44,776 nucleotides of DNA from Methanobrevibacter olleyae (GCA_015063035.1 SUTG01000011.1:1-44776); one strand, 5' to 3'; shown: positions 1 through 9,345, numbered from the stretch's first letter. Translations and numbers: made by a program. The notes: generated by a model from the letters alone, not told the origin.

Positions 1-247
1 TTCATTACTTGTTATTCTTTTTATTCTTATTTGTTTTCAATGTTTCAATTCAAGTAAGAATTCATTACTTGTTATTCTTTTTATTCTTATTTGTTTTCAA
101 TGTTTCAATTCAAGTAAGAATTCATTACTTGTTATTCTTTTTATTCTTATTTGTTTTCAATGTTTCAATTCAAGTAAGAATTCATTACTTGTTATTCTTT
201 TTATTCTTATTTGTTTTCAATGTTTCAATTCAAGTAAGAATTCATTA
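1..247. repeat. Four perfect 60-bp tandem repeats plus 7 bp of a fifth
   Basis: Positions 1-60, 61-120, 121-180 and 181-240 are identical, and 241-247 begins a fifth copy before unique sequence takes over. The array starts exactly at the first base of the window, so its true length to the left is unknown. The last copy contains the stop codon and final residues of the leftward DUF1998 helicase gene, so the unit is a duplicated gene 3' end plus downstream DNA. There are no variable spacers, so this is not a CRISPR array. Because 60 is a multiple of three, the plus strand is open through all copies; that frame is treated as a by-product. Confidence 0.95.
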
Positions 248-2967
248 GCCTCTTCATGTCCTGAATCAATTGAAATAGCCTTTTTAACAAAGGATAAGGC
301 ACCCAACTTATCATCTTGCTCAAAAAGTATTTTGCCAATTAGATAATAGGCATCTGCACTATCCTTCTTAATGATGATATTGGTCAGTATCTCTTTGGCA
401 ATGCTGTAATTTCCTTTATTGAACTCTTCAAGGGCATCACAATATGCTTCATCTAATGGATCTGTCTCTTCTTTATCATCAATTTTATCATCAATTTTAT
501 CATCAATTTTATCCTCTATTTCCACTATATTCTCTTCATTTGATTCATTGGAATTATCCTTTTGACTGTTCACTTTATCTTTTTGGTTATAATATGTTTC
601 ATTATAGGATATATTATCCTCTAAATCCTGATTTTCCAATGCAGATAATTCCTCTGGAGATAGCTTATTCATCTCTTCCCACATATAATCCAAAATGAAT
701 TCAGTTGCTTTCTTATGCAATGGCTTATTGTCATTTCCGCATTTAGGAGAGTAAATGCAGGAAGGGCAACCGTTTTCACATTCACATGTCTTAAGCAGAT
801 TCCTTGTGGAATTGGTTAGTTTGCTGAATACATCAATAGCCTTTTCACAAATACCAATTCCTCCCTCATAAGCATCATAAATGAAAATGGAAGCTTCTTG
901 AGTGTCTTCATGATAATTGGTTGAAAGGCCGCCAATATCAAACCTATCGCACATCACATGAAGTGGGAATAGTCCTATCAATGCATGTTCTGCACCGTGA
1001 AGGCCTCCAGCAAACACTTCACTATCATTTTTAAACCTTTCTTCCAATGTCTCTTTGACACTGTCTGGAATGGTAAACCATAATCCTTTTGTCTTGAATT
1101 TCAAAGGAGGCAAATCCAGAATGTATGTTCCAATTGTCTTTGAAAACTCCATTCTCTTGTATTTGTAATAGTCTTCCTCCACTTCAAGCTCGCCATAATG
1201 AACTGTGAAATCTCCAATTTTAACCTTTTTGATCTTTTTAATGATTTTTGTTTGAGTTCTCTTAAGTGCGATTGTATGGGCATTCACATCTCTTTTAATC
1301 ACATCTATAATGTGAGTGTTGAAGTCAACATCAGTTACAATGTAAGTCTGTCCCTTATTGATTAAAATGGCTCCTTCATGAGCTTCCCTATACATTTGAG
1401 ACCTTTCAATCTTTTCAATCAATTGATTTCCATTCATTACGCTGAATATTTCATTGGAAATCTGATCAAGTGAAAATTCAAAAGCAGGATTATCGTCATA
1501 TGGGTAAATGTAAAGTCCTGCACTCTTTCTTAAGTCTCTGTTTTGAACGATATGGTCTATGAATTCCTCATCTACACCAAATACTTCCTCTATCTCTTCT
1601 GGAGCGATAGGCAATTCATTTGCAGCACAAATGATATGATTGTTCAATAGCTTTTCATTATTCAAATCGATAACAACATTTTCATGAGGCTTGTCAAAGA
1701 AGAATTTAGGGTTTTTCATAAAGTACTGGTCCAGTTGGTTTTCAAAGGCAACCAAGATTACTAGGGATTTCTGATTTCCTCTACCTGACCTTCCCCCTTG
1801 TTGCCAAGTTGAAATCATGGATCCTGGGAATCCGGAAATGATAACTGCATCGAGGCTTCCTACATCTATACCTAATTCAAGTGCATTTGTAGATGTGACC
1901 CCCAAATATTTTCTTGATTTGAGGCCATCTTCAATTTCTCTTCTATCTTCAGCCAAATAACCTGCCCTATAAGCTGAAATCCTATCCACATACCTTTTTT
2001 TAGTATGCTCCATATCCCTTTTTGTCCATAATGCAATCAATTCTGCAATCTTTCTGCTTGATGTGAAGCATAATGTTTGTATGTCTTTGAGCAGCAAATA
2101 AAGGAATATCCTTTCTGTTTCCTGGTGAATGGATAGATTTTCATCATCAGAATGGACTGGCAATTTCTTATATGGATTATATAGTATGAAGTCTTTCTCA
2201 CCGCTTGGAGAGCTATCCTCATCAATCAATTCAAATTCCTCTCCAGTCAACTTTTCAGCAAGTTCCAAAGGATTTGCAAGTGTTGCAGAAGACAATATGA
2301 ATTTAGGATCTGATCCATAGAAATTGGCAATTCTCTTAAGTCTTCTGATTAGGAATGCTACATTTGAACCGAATATCCCCTTATAGTAATGGGCTTCATC
2401 AATAACTATATACTTTAGATTTGAATAGAAGCGTTCCCATTGGTGATGCCATTGCAAAATCAAATGGATTTGGTATGGATTAGTAAGGATAACCCTTGAT
2501 TCCTGCCTTATCTTATATCTTTTAGCCTTTGGAGTGTCTCCATCATATGGATTTGGATTGATGTCAAGGTCCAATTTCTCATCGAATTTCCTTAAAACCT
2601 TCAATTGGTCATAAGACAATGCCTTTGCAGGATAAATGTATAATGCACAAGCGTCATTATCCTTTATAAGCTCCTCCAGAACAGGCAAATTGAAGGACAA
2701 TGTCTTTCCGCTTGCAGTTGGTGTTGTAATGATTATGTTCTTGTCCTCTCTGGACTTTTCAATAGCTAAAGCCTGGTGTTTGTATAGCTTTATTTCCCTT
2801 TCCTCAAGGTATCCTAAAATCTTCTTCTCTAATTTATCCACCTTTTTATAGCTAGCCTCTTTTGCAGGAATGGTCTCGACATGCTCAATCTTTTTCCTAA
2901 AACGAATATCGTTTTTGAACTTGTCAATATTTTCCATCTCATCTTTGTCTTTAGCTACATTTGTCAT
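217..2967 (-). CDS. DEAH-box helicase with DUF1998 (MrfA/Hrq1-like) and C-terminal TPR
   Basis: Probable ATP-dependent superfamily 2 DNA helicase. Numbered from an upstream ATG at 2997, Walker A (TPTASGKT) lies at residues 92-99 and DEAH at 200-203. The helicase C-lobe (LGVTSTNALELGIDVGSLD, then QQGGRSGR) follows. A four-cysteine DUF1998 site (CECENGCPSC followed by PKCG) lies near residues 738-756. This order matches the MrfA/YprA and Hrq1 families; B. subtilis MrfA acts in repair of mitomycin C damage. After an acidic linker with a KIDD repeat, the last 75 or so residues look like a tetratricopeptide pair, an unusual addition. The start is uncertain: ATGs occur at 2997, 2976, 2967 and 2937, none with a strong ribosome binding site; 2967 is a compromise. 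It is divergent from the UvrD-like/nuclease genes, which suggests a shared repair role (inference). Confidence 0.85.
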   Translation of the reverse strand: MTNVAKDKDEMENIDKFKNDIRFRKKIEHVETIPAKEASYKKVDKLEKKILGYLEEREIKLYKHQALAIEKSREDKNIIITTPTASGKTLSFNLPVLEELIKDNDACALYIYPAKALSYDQLKVLRKFDEKLDLDINPNPYDGDTPKAKRYKIRQESRVILTNPYQIHLILQWHHQWERFYSNLKYIVIDEAHYYKGIFGSNVAFLIRRLKRIANFYGSDPKFILSSATLANPLELAEKLTGEEFELIDEDSSPSGEKDFILYNPYKKLPVHSDDENLSIHQETERIFLYLLLKDIQTLCFTSSRKIAELIALWTKRDMEHTKKRYVDRISAYRAGYLAEDRREIEDGLKSRKYLGVTSTNALELGIDVGSLDAVIISGFPGSMISTWQQGGRSGRGNQKSLVILVAFENQLDQYFMKNPKFFFDKPHENVVIDLNNEKLLNNHIICAANELPIAPEEIEEVFGVDEEFIDHIVQNRDLRKSAGLYIYPYDDNPAFEFSLDQISNEIFSVMNGNQLIEKIERSQMYREAHEGAILINKGQTYIVTDVDFNTHIIDVIKRDVNAHTIALKRTQTKIIKKIKKVKIGDFTVHYGELEVEEDYYKYKRMEFSKTIGTYILDLPPLKFKTKGLWFTIPDSVKETLEERFKNDSEVFAGGLHGAEHALIGLFPLHVMCDRFDIGGLSTNYHEDTQEASIFIYDAYEGGIGICEKAIDVFSKLTNSTRNLLKTCECENGCPSCIYSPKCGNDNKPLHKKATEFILDYMWEEMNKLSPEELSALENQDLEDNISYNETYYNQKDKVNSQKDNSNESNEENIVEIEDKIDDKIDDKIDDKEETDPLDEAYCDALEEFNKGNYSIAKEILTNIIIKKDSADAYYLIGKILFEQDDKLGALSFVKKAISIDSGHEEANEFLLELKH
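475..510. repeat. Three in-frame 12-bp repeats (KIDD) in helicase linker
   Basis: The unit atcatcaatttt occurs three times head to tail and encodes KIDD repeats on the minus strand, in the acidic linker between the DUF1998 region and the C-terminal TPR. In-frame expansion or contraction would change linker length only. Confidence 0.9.
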
Positions 2968-3317
2968 GATAATCATTAAAAAATTAAGTATAATCAATAA
3001 ATTAATAATATGAATTTAATAAAAATTTAATTTAAATTAACTTCAAATTGCGTAAATATTAATAAATATATATTTGTAAAGCGAATTTAATAAAACTTAT
3101 CATATATTTCTTTTTGTATTAAATAAAACTTTTCCTATTAGTTTTCATTTGCTCTATGTTTATTTATTTAAATACAAAAATTAAAATATTTCTTAAATTA
3201 ATATAAGTATAGATATGATTATGAATATGATTATGAACATGACTATGAATCATGAATATTATCATGACTAATATTATGACTATAATAAATTTTTTATAAA
3301 ATGTAAGAGGGGTAAAT
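2968..3317. promoter_or_regulatory. Divergent intergenic region of the two helicase genes
   Basis: About 350 bp of AT-rich DNA separates the divergent helicase genes and must hold both promoters. Positions 3210-3285 carry imperfect repeats of an ATGATTATGAA-like word. No gene is visible. The plus-strand gene is preceded by a purine-rich ribosome binding site (agagggg) at 3305-3312. Individual TATA boxes cannot be chosen reliably because TA-rich words are everywhere. Confidence 0.5.
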
Positions 3318-5828
3318 TTGATAGATTATAAAGAATTTGAAGAAATCGTTGTAAATGTTTTAGAAAGGGATATTTCTTCAAATGAAGACCAGAAATTAGC
3401 CATTTCATCACCTAAAGATCAATCATTGTTCATTGTTGCAGGACCCGGTTCAGGAAAAACAACTGTCATGGTGCTTAAGATATTGAAGTTCATTTTTGTA
3501 GATGGAGTTTCACCTAATGAGATATTGGCAACCACTTTCACCAGAAAGGCTGCAAGCGAACTCTTATCTCGTATTCTTAGCTGGGGAGACAAGATAAAGT
3601 CTCAGCTCATTGCCAATTATATGGAAAAAATGTTCAACGGTAAAATCACAGATGATTCCATAATTAAGGAAATCAACAGAATAGATTTCAATCAAATCAA
3701 TATAGGAACTATAGACAGCATTGCTGATGAATTGTTGCGCATTCACCGTCAAGCGGGAACAAGCCAACCTATTTTAATAGAGGATTTTGTTGCAAATTCA
3801 GTTATGATAAATGAATGCCTGGTAAAGGATGACAGATATAAGCATGACTCATTGCAAGAGTATTTGGCAGATATTACAGGAAAGCAATTCAATACAGAAG
3901 AAAAGCCTAAAGTAAAGAATCTCACCAAGATGGCAAGCATATTGATTGAAATCAAGGAACACATATACTACAACATGGTGGATATCAATAAAATCTTAAA
4001 TAATGTTCAAGATACAGAACTGGGAAAGCAATTGGCTTTAAAGCTAATTTTAGAATATACAGAAATACTTAAAAGCCAAAATATCTATGATTTTGCAATG
4101 CTTGAAACTGAATTCTTAAGAAGATTGGATTCAGATAGCTTAAAAGCATTCTTAAGCGATATTAAGATCATTCTAGTGGATGAATATCAGGATACAAACC
4201 TTCTGCAAGAGAGCATTTACTTTAAAATTGCCGAATCAGCCATTGAAAATGGCGGAAACATCACTGTTGTAGGGGATGATGACCAGTCCTTATACAGATT
4301 TAGAGGGGCTAGTGTAGACTTATTCACTAATTTCATTGAAAGAATCGCCAATATTGGAATTGAAGCAAAGGAAGTCAATCTTAAAACCAATTACAGATCC
4401 ACTGAAAACATAATTGACTTATGCAATGACTTTGTTGAATTGGATGAGGAGTACCAATCAGCAAGGGTAAAGGAAAAGCCAAATATTGAAGTGCCAAGCT
4501 TTAATGATAATTCTAATCAAGTGCCTATTTTAGGAATGTTTAGAAACAATGAGCAGCTTCTTGCAAATGACTTGGCTAAATTCATTGATGAATTAAACAG
4601 AAATGGAATAGTTAAACGAAAGATTAAAAGGGTTTTAACTAAAGATGAAAATAAAAAGCTTAATTCAGACAATAAGACAAGCTTAATCAATTATAGGGAT
4701 AAGGGATTTGACCTGGCAGAAGGTGAAGATGAGATAGTAATAGAGCTTGGAGAAGATGGTTCTGCTGAAGACATTGCATTTTTAACTTATTCCCCTAAGG
4801 AGTTAACTGCTACAGGAAGTCGTACATTTACTTTTGCATTAAAAAAGCAATTGGGAAGACTAAGGCATCCTATTGAAGTCTTCAATCCTAGAGGTCAAGA
4901 CTTGCAGAATATTGATTGTGTAGCCGTCTTTTGCGGTTTGATGTTGGAATGCATAGACCCTAGTTCAAAATACCAAAGGACTAATGATAAATTGCCTAAT
5001 GCTGCAAGCATGAATATGAATGTTTGGCGTAGAAAGGCAATTTCCTATATGAACGATGTCAATCCAGAGCCACACTCACCTGTTTCATTGGAGAAATTCG
5101 TTACCCATTGGCAAATAAGGCACCCATTTTCATCTGATGAATCTAGTGAGATTAAATGGCCTATAAAAGCTAATCTAATGGAATTGGCATATAAATTAGT
5201 CAGTTGGATACCTGGATTCCAGGAAGACGATGAAGGAGTGGTTTATCTTAAGGCGATTACACAAACAATCACCCAAACAAGTTTCTTTAATAGGTATTCC
5301 GCTAACATAGATTTCTCTTCACCAGAAGCGGAAAAGGAATCAATAAACGAAGCATTGCTAAACATCTTTGTTCCAATAGCTACAGGTGGAGTGCAGATTG
5401 ATGAAAATTATTTTGAAGTCATTCCTTCAAATCGCTTCAATATCATGTCAATCCATCAGGCAAAAGGATTGGAATTTCCTCTTGTCATTGTTGATGTCGG
5501 ATCTAGATTTAAGAAGAACCTATCAAAGGACGCTAATCTAAGATTCCCTAAGGATGCAGATTCATCTTCAATCATACGGGATAAGATAAGAAAATACAGT
5601 GCATTGTCCAATAAGGAGAGGGATTCTAAAGACATGGCATTTGATGACTTGACAAGATTGTATTTTGTTGCATTCTCAAGAGCCAAAGATGTTTTGCTAT
5701 TAGTTGGATTAAATCCAAACATTGATGGATATAAACAAAATGATAAACAAATGAAAATACCTAATGTTGCATTAGGTTGGAATAGGGATGAAGAATTCAT
5801 AGGATTTGACAGTATATATTTAATTTAA
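3318..5828 (+). CDS. UvrD/Rep-type superfamily 1A DNA helicase
   Basis: Probable 3'-5' ssDNA translocase/helicase of the UvrD/PcrA/AddA group. Walker A GPGSGKTT is at residues 42-49 and motif Ia (TTFTRKAASEL) follows. The Walker B motif DEYQDTN is near 287, motif III (VGDDDQSLYRFRGA) near 318-331, motif V (HQAKGLEFPLVIVD) near 713 and motif VI (TRLYFVAFSRAKD) near 777. The start is TTG, 5 nt after a GAGGGG ribosome binding site; no in-frame ATG fits as well. At 836 aa it is longer than typical UvrD, with a poorly conserved central region of about 300 residues between motifs IV and V. The Cas4/RecB-like nuclease gene lies 200 bp downstream on the same strand, so the pair resembles a split AddAB/AdnAB-type helicase-nuclease (inference). 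Confidence 0.88.
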   Translation: MIDYKEFEEIVVNVLERDISSNEDQKLAISSPKDQSLFIVAGPGSGKTTVMVLKILKFIFVDGVSPNEILATTFTRKAASELLSRILSWGDKIKSQLIANYMEKMFNGKITDDSIIKEINRIDFNQINIGTIDSIADELLRIHRQAGTSQPILIEDFVANSVMINECLVKDDRYKHDSLQEYLADITGKQFNTEEKPKVKNLTKMASILIEIKEHIYYNMVDINKILNNVQDTELGKQLALKLILEYTEILKSQNIYDFAMLETEFLRRLDSDSLKAFLSDIKIILVDEYQDTNLLQESIYFKIAESAIENGGNITVVGDDDQSLYRFRGASVDLFTNFIERIANIGIEAKEVNLKTNYRSTENIIDLCNDFVELDEEYQSARVKEKPNIEVPSFNDNSNQVPILGMFRNNEQLLANDLAKFIDELNRNGIVKRKIKRVLTKDENKKLNSDNKTSLINYRDKGFDLAEGEDEIVIELGEDGSAEDIAFLTYSPKELTATGSRTFTFALKKQLGRLRHPIEVFNPRGQDLQNIDCVAVFCGLMLECIDPSSKYQRTNDKLPNAASMNMNVWRRKAISYMNDVNPEPHSPVSLEKFVTHWQIRHPFSSDESSEIKWPIKANLMELAYKLVSWIPGFQEDDEGVVYLKAITQTITQTSFFNRYSANIDFSSPEAEKESINEALLNIFVPIATGGVQIDENYFEVIPSNRFNIMSIHQAKGLEFPLVIVDVGSRFKKNLSKDANLRFPKDADSSSIIRDKIRKYSALSNKERDSKDMAFDDLTRLYFVAFSRAKDVLLLVGLNPNIDGYKQNDKQMKIPNVALGWNRDEEFIGFDSIYLI

Positions 5829-6028
5829 TTAATCGTTCTTTTAAGTAAAATATATGAAAATATTTTATGAAAATTATATGAAAAATGTATAATTATTATT
5901 AAAAAATTATAAAATTAATATATAATCATATAAAACATTTTAAAATTAATTTATAAGTATTATTAAAAGATTATATAATTGATTTATAATATTTTAAAAC
6001 ATTAGAAAATTATTAGATTGGTGTAAAA
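5829..6028. repeat. AT-rich spacer with an imperfect ~63-bp duplication
   Basis: Between the helicase and nuclease genes, two imperfect copies (about 5895-5945 and 5958-6005) share words such as attattaaaa and ttttaaaacatt. There is no gene. The nuclease start at 6029 is preceded by ggtg at 6020-6023. Confidence 0.55.
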
Positions 6029-7330
6029 ATGAAATTATCAACTAGATCAAGGGAATATATTATACCGGAATATAGCTTAACTGGTGATTTATTATCATTT
6101 TTAACTTGCAATTTACAGTACCGTTATCAAAACAAGGGGAATCTCCCTCCATCAATGCCTGTTCAATTGTGGTTTGGGGAATTCATTCATGGAGCCTTGG
6201 AAGAAGCATTTTTAAAATGGAAAAAGTATTCAAATACAGACAAATTAGGGTTTCCTTGGGAATGGGAAGAGGAAATAAAGCCAATCGAGGACTTAATTAC
6301 AGGCAGATTAAAGGTTAAAGGACTAAATCCCCCATATGAATATGTAAACAATTATGGTCCAAAAGATAATATATACAGTGCAAGATTAGAGCGTTCCATT
6401 AACCTTTGGGGACCTCATCTGTTCCCTTTGATTGAAGATACAGAAGTATTGATAAAGGGATTGAGACAATTGACCGATAAGAATGCCAGGTCTGATTACT
6501 ATTCAATAAATGGTGTTGTGGATGTCTTAAGTTCAAGAATGGTGGATAAGTTTTATCAAAAAACCAATAATAATCCATTTCAGAAGACTTTAGATGATTA
6601 TTTCAATCTTTCTCAAACTAACAGCATAATAAATTACTTGTATAATAATGATGAGTTCAAGAAATTATTGGATGATGAATTGAATGAATATGAAATAATC
6701 ATTGATTATAAGGGAATGAGAAGGCCTAGTGCACCAACTAATGATGAATTATTGGAAATTCAGTCATTGATGGAAAATGGAACTCTTTTTGATTCAGAGG
6801 CATATGAAAAGTATAAGGTTTGGATTCAGCATGAATGGCAGATTTTAACTTATGCTTGGCTTAGAAAAAATCAGGAAAATTCAGATAAGCCTATAGTGGG
6901 TATTATTTTTTACTTAAATGAATTGGTTCCATCGAATGATGACTTGAAGGCAATAAAGGAAGATTTATTGAATAATCAAACTGATATTTCCTTAAGTCAA
7001 ATTCTTGAAGAGGATTGGGTAAGGTTAAGGAATTGGAATGAAGACTCTGAAATAGCTATTCATAGGGACTTGTCAGACAAGTTTAAGATGGATAGATCCA
7101 TTAGGATAATCAATGTTGAAGAGGAATTGATAGATAATTCCCTATACCAATTCGATAATGTTGTAAATGATATAGAATCATCCTTGATAAAGGAAATGAA
7201 TGGCTGCAAAATAAAGGACGCTTGGAAGGCTGAAGCAGAAGAGAGAACCTGCAGTGCATGTGACTTTAGAACATTCTGCAATAAGAAAAAAGGCCAATCA
7301 GAGAATAAGCAAGTGTTTACAATTCCTTAA
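6029..7330 (+). CDS. PD-(D/E)XK nuclease, RecB/Cas4/AddB-like, with predicted Fe-S cluster
   Basis: Probable DNA exonuclease of the RecB/Cas4 superfamily, 433 aa. Visible signatures, in order: Cys27; a GEFIHGALE motif with His54; GVVDVL with an acidic residue near 166; IIIDYKG near 225-229 supplying the D-x-K pair; QILTYAWL near 271-275, the Q-x3-Y motif of RecB-family nucleases; and C-terminal Cys408, Cys411 and Cys417 in a CX2CX5C spacing. One N-terminal Cys plus CX2CX5C is the iron-staple arrangement of AddB and Cas4, so a 4Fe-4S cluster is likely. No cas1/cas2 or CRISPR array is nearby, so a Cas4 adaptation role is not supported here. Position directly after a UvrD-like helicase suggests a DNA-end resection partner (inference). 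Confidence 0.85.
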   Translation: MKLSTRSREYIIPEYSLTGDLLSFLTCNLQYRYQNKGNLPPSMPVQLWFGEFIHGALEEAFLKWKKYSNTDKLGFPWEWEEEIKPIEDLITGRLKVKGLNPPYEYVNNYGPKDNIYSARLERSINLWGPHLFPLIEDTEVLIKGLRQLTDKNARSDYYSINGVVDVLSSRMVDKFYQKTNNNPFQKTLDDYFNLSQTNSIINYLYNNDEFKKLLDDELNEYEIIIDYKGMRRPSAPTNDELLEIQSLMENGTLFDSEAYEKYKVWIQHEWQILTYAWLRKNQENSDKPIVGIIFYLNELVPSNDDLKAIKEDLLNNQTDISLSQILEEDWVRLRNWNEDSEIAIHRDLSDKFKMDRSIRIINVEEELIDNSLYQFDNVVNDIESSLIKEMNGCKIKDAWKAEAEERTCSACDFRTFCNKKKGQSENKQVFTIP

Positions 7331-7531
7331 ATTATAAAAATTGCTGTTTTTAAATAGTAAATTAATTAAAATTAGTAAAAATTAATTAAAATTAGTAAAA
7401 ATTTATTAAAATTAATTAAAATTAGTAAAAATTAATAAAAATTAATAAAAATTAATAAAAATTATTAAAAATAGTAAAATAATAAAAAAATAGATAAAAA
7501 AGAATTTTTAGTTATGAATTTCATAACTAAT
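7331..7531. repeat. Simple AT repeats between convergent genes, with hairpin
   Basis: Positions 7362-7480 are mostly repeats of an attaattaaaattagtaaaa word and shorter attaataaaa units. The region separates the convergent nuclease and DUF169 genes, and nothing in it looks coding. It ends in the hairpin at 7508-7530. Confidence 0.7.
7508..7530 (-). terminator. Stem-loop terminator of DUF169 gene
   Basis: An 11-bp perfect inverted repeat (TTAGTTATGAA with its complement, one base between the arms) starts one base past the stop codon of the leftward DUF169 gene. On that strand it is followed by a T-rich run. The arrangement resembles an intrinsic terminator. Confidence 0.65.
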
Positions 7532-8209
7532 TTAAATATTTTCAAATGCTTCCATTAATGGCTTGATGTTATCAGTGGATAAACCGTAGATGATTTCCTC
7601 ATCTTCGATTCCTGCATAGCTTCTGGAACCGTTACATGCCAATGTTGCATTGGCCTTTTTGCTTACATAAGGAGCGCTTACTGCATCTGCACATAATGAT
7701 TGGATTCCTGCACAGCTGTATTCCACTATTCCTCCTTGATTGTAAACGATTCCTTGAGTAATATACATACCGAATTTAGGAAGTGTGATGACAACTATAA
7801 CATCAGGAATGAAATCCGCTTCTTCTAATGGTGCATAGATGATTCCTAAGCTTTCCTCTTCTTTTCTTGGAATACTGTCAATTACGGATTTAGCGGTTTC
7901 AACACTATCAAATCTTCCTAACTTATAATAGAATTCACCTGAAGCGATCTTAGGTGGAAGTGGTTCCAATCCCATAGCAGATGATCCGCCCTTACATTTT
8001 TGCTCTTCGGCAGTTGAATAGAACATAACACCTTCAGCTGCTTTTGTAACCATTTCACAATGTCTGAGGCTTTCGCCAATCTTTTCTACACCTTCAGGTA
8101 TTTCACTTTCATCATTGAAAAACTTAATGGCTACAGGATGTCTGGTTAAGTTAAGTTTCTCTTTTAAAACTTCAGCTGTTTTTACATTATCTTCCTTTTT
8201 ATAATCCAT
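7532..8209 (-). CDS. DUF169 family protein
   Basis: 225 aa, matching the DUF169 family (COG2043) that is frequent in methanogens and some anaerobic bacteria; biochemical function is unknown. Family-like features are the N-terminal LNLTRHPVAIKF segment, several conserved cysteines (RHCEMV, QKCKGGSSAMGL, EYSCAGIQSLCADA, ATLACNGSRSYAG) and a glycine-rich C-terminal part. The cysteine density suggests metal or cofactor binding (inference). It has no signal peptide or membrane segment and is probably a cytoplasmic monocistronic gene. The start is preceded by a GGTGAT site. Confidence 0.85.
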   Translation of the reverse strand: MDYKKEDNVKTAEVLKEKLNLTRHPVAIKFFNDESEIPEGVEKIGESLRHCEMVTKAAEGVMFYSTAEEQKCKGGSSAMGLEPLPPKIASGEFYYKLGRFDSVETAKSVIDSIPRKEEESLGIIYAPLEEADFIPDVIVVITLPKFGMYITQGIVYNQGGIVEYSCAGIQSLCADAVSAPYVSKKANATLACNGSRSYAGIEDEEIIYGLSTDNIKPLMEAFENI

Positions 8210-8500
8210 ATTATCACCGATAAATTATTATTATATTAATTATTTATATCTAAATCATAATATATTAAAGTTATGAATTATTATTCATTATACTTCTCTT
8301 CATATTTATACGATTACATCATATTTTTTTAAATTTTTTAACTGATTCTACAATAAGTTTATATGATTTAAAAGTCAATATTATATTTGTTTATAGTTTT
8401 AATAAACAAGAATATTTTTTAAATTAATTTATTTATGATTTGGGCTTAAATTAATTTTTATTGAATTAATTTTATTTATTTAGTTTAGGGATGCAATATA
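8210..8500. promoter_or_regulatory. Divergent promoter region, DUF169 gene / ExoIII gene
   Basis: 291 bp of AT-rich DNA between divergent genes. No ORF, tRNA or convincing dyad is seen. The ExoIII gene has an AGGGATG ribosome binding site at 8487-8493. Promoters for both genes must lie here. Confidence 0.45.
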
Positions 8501-9253
8501 ATGAGTGAATTAAAGATAATTTCATGGAATGTAAATGGTATTAGAACTCATATAAAAAATAAGGATGTAAATCCAGTTTTGGAAAAAGAAGCGGATATCA
8601 TTTTATTCCAGGAAACAAAAACATCTTATGAAAAGATGGATAAGAAATTCTTGGATAAATGCGATTATGAATATTATTTCTTAAAAGGAGAAAGCGCTAG
8701 AACCGGAGGATTAGCTACTTTTTCAAAAGAAAAGCCAAAGATTGTAAAAAGATTCTTTAAAGAGTCTGGCGATGCATTAGGCAGAGCTTCACTTTTAGAT
8801 TACGGTGACTTTACTTTAATTCATGTTTATGCTCCAGTTGGAACTGGCAATAAGGCTAAATTACAAGAAAAATTAGATTACTTTAAAAACTTATTATACT
8901 TTGCTCAAAAAAATAAAGACCAAGATTTAATCATCACTGGTGACTTTAATATAGCTCATAAAGAAGCAGACATTTCTGATTTGAACACTAAAGTCACATT
9001 CACAGATGAAGAAAGGGAAGTTTTAGATGCTTTAGAATCCTTCGGTTTTGTGGATGCATTCAGGTTATCCAACAGTGAAGAGAAACAATTCACCTCCTGG
9101 AAAAATCAGGAAGCCCGTGAAATGAATGAAGGTGCACGTTTAGATTATTTCTTTGTCTCTAAATCATTAGCGGACAAGATTGGATCATGCACAATTTTAG
9201 ATGAAATTGATGGTTCTAAACATGCTCCAATTGAGTTAATTTTAGACCTTTAA
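8501..9253 (+). CDS. xthA: Exodeoxyribonuclease III (AP endonuclease family)
   Basis: 250 aa, typical length for the ExoIII/Ape1 family. Motifs seen: ISWNVNGIR at the N-terminus, DIILFQETKT (metal-binding Glu), HVYAPVGTG, TGDFNIAH (catalytic Asp/Asn), and near the C-terminus RLDYFFVS and KHAPIELIL with the catalytic His. The enzyme cleaves DNA 5' of abasic sites in base-excision repair. The related M. thermautotrophicus enzyme Mth212 also nicks at deoxyuridine, an activity worth considering here because no uracil-DNA glycosylase is visible in the window (family knowledge plus inference). Monocistronic, with a T-rich downstream stretch. Confidence 0.93.
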   Translation: MSELKIISWNVNGIRTHIKNKDVNPVLEKEADIILFQETKTSYEKMDKKFLDKCDYEYYFLKGESARTGGLATFSKEKPKIVKRFFKESGDALGRASLLDYGDFTLIHVYAPVGTGNKAKLQEKLDYFKNLLYFAQKNKDQDLIITGDFNIAHKEADISDLNTKVTFTDEEREVLDALESFGFVDAFRLSNSEEKQFTSWKNQEAREMNEGARLDYFFVSKSLADKIGSCTILDEIDGSKHAPIELILDL

Positions 9254-9265
9254 TTTTATTTAATT

Positions 9266-9345
9266 ACTTTTTTACTTTTTTTACTCTTTTTTACTTTTTT
9301 TACTCTTTTTACTCTTTTTTACTTTTTTATTCTTTTTTCTTTTTT
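9266..9345 (+). terminator. Serial T-tracts after ExoIII gene
   Basis: At least seven runs of five to eight T separated by AC or ATTC triplets follow the ExoIII stop codon. Archaeal RNA polymerase terminates at U-rich stretches without needing a hairpin, so this is a plausible multi-site terminator. Confidence 0.65.

Noticed and set aside
1-247. CRISPR array
   Set aside because: All units are identical end to end, with no variable spacers and no cas1/cas2.
9-248. Open plus-strand frame of 79 codons with a repeated hydrophobic peptide
   Set aside because: It is a by-product of four identical 60-bp units and overlaps the end of the helicase gene; there is no ribosome binding site.
6029-7330. 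Cas4 of a CRISPR system
   Set aside because: The Fe-S/RecB signature fits, but no CRISPR or adaptation gene is nearby and the protein is twice the usual Cas4 length.
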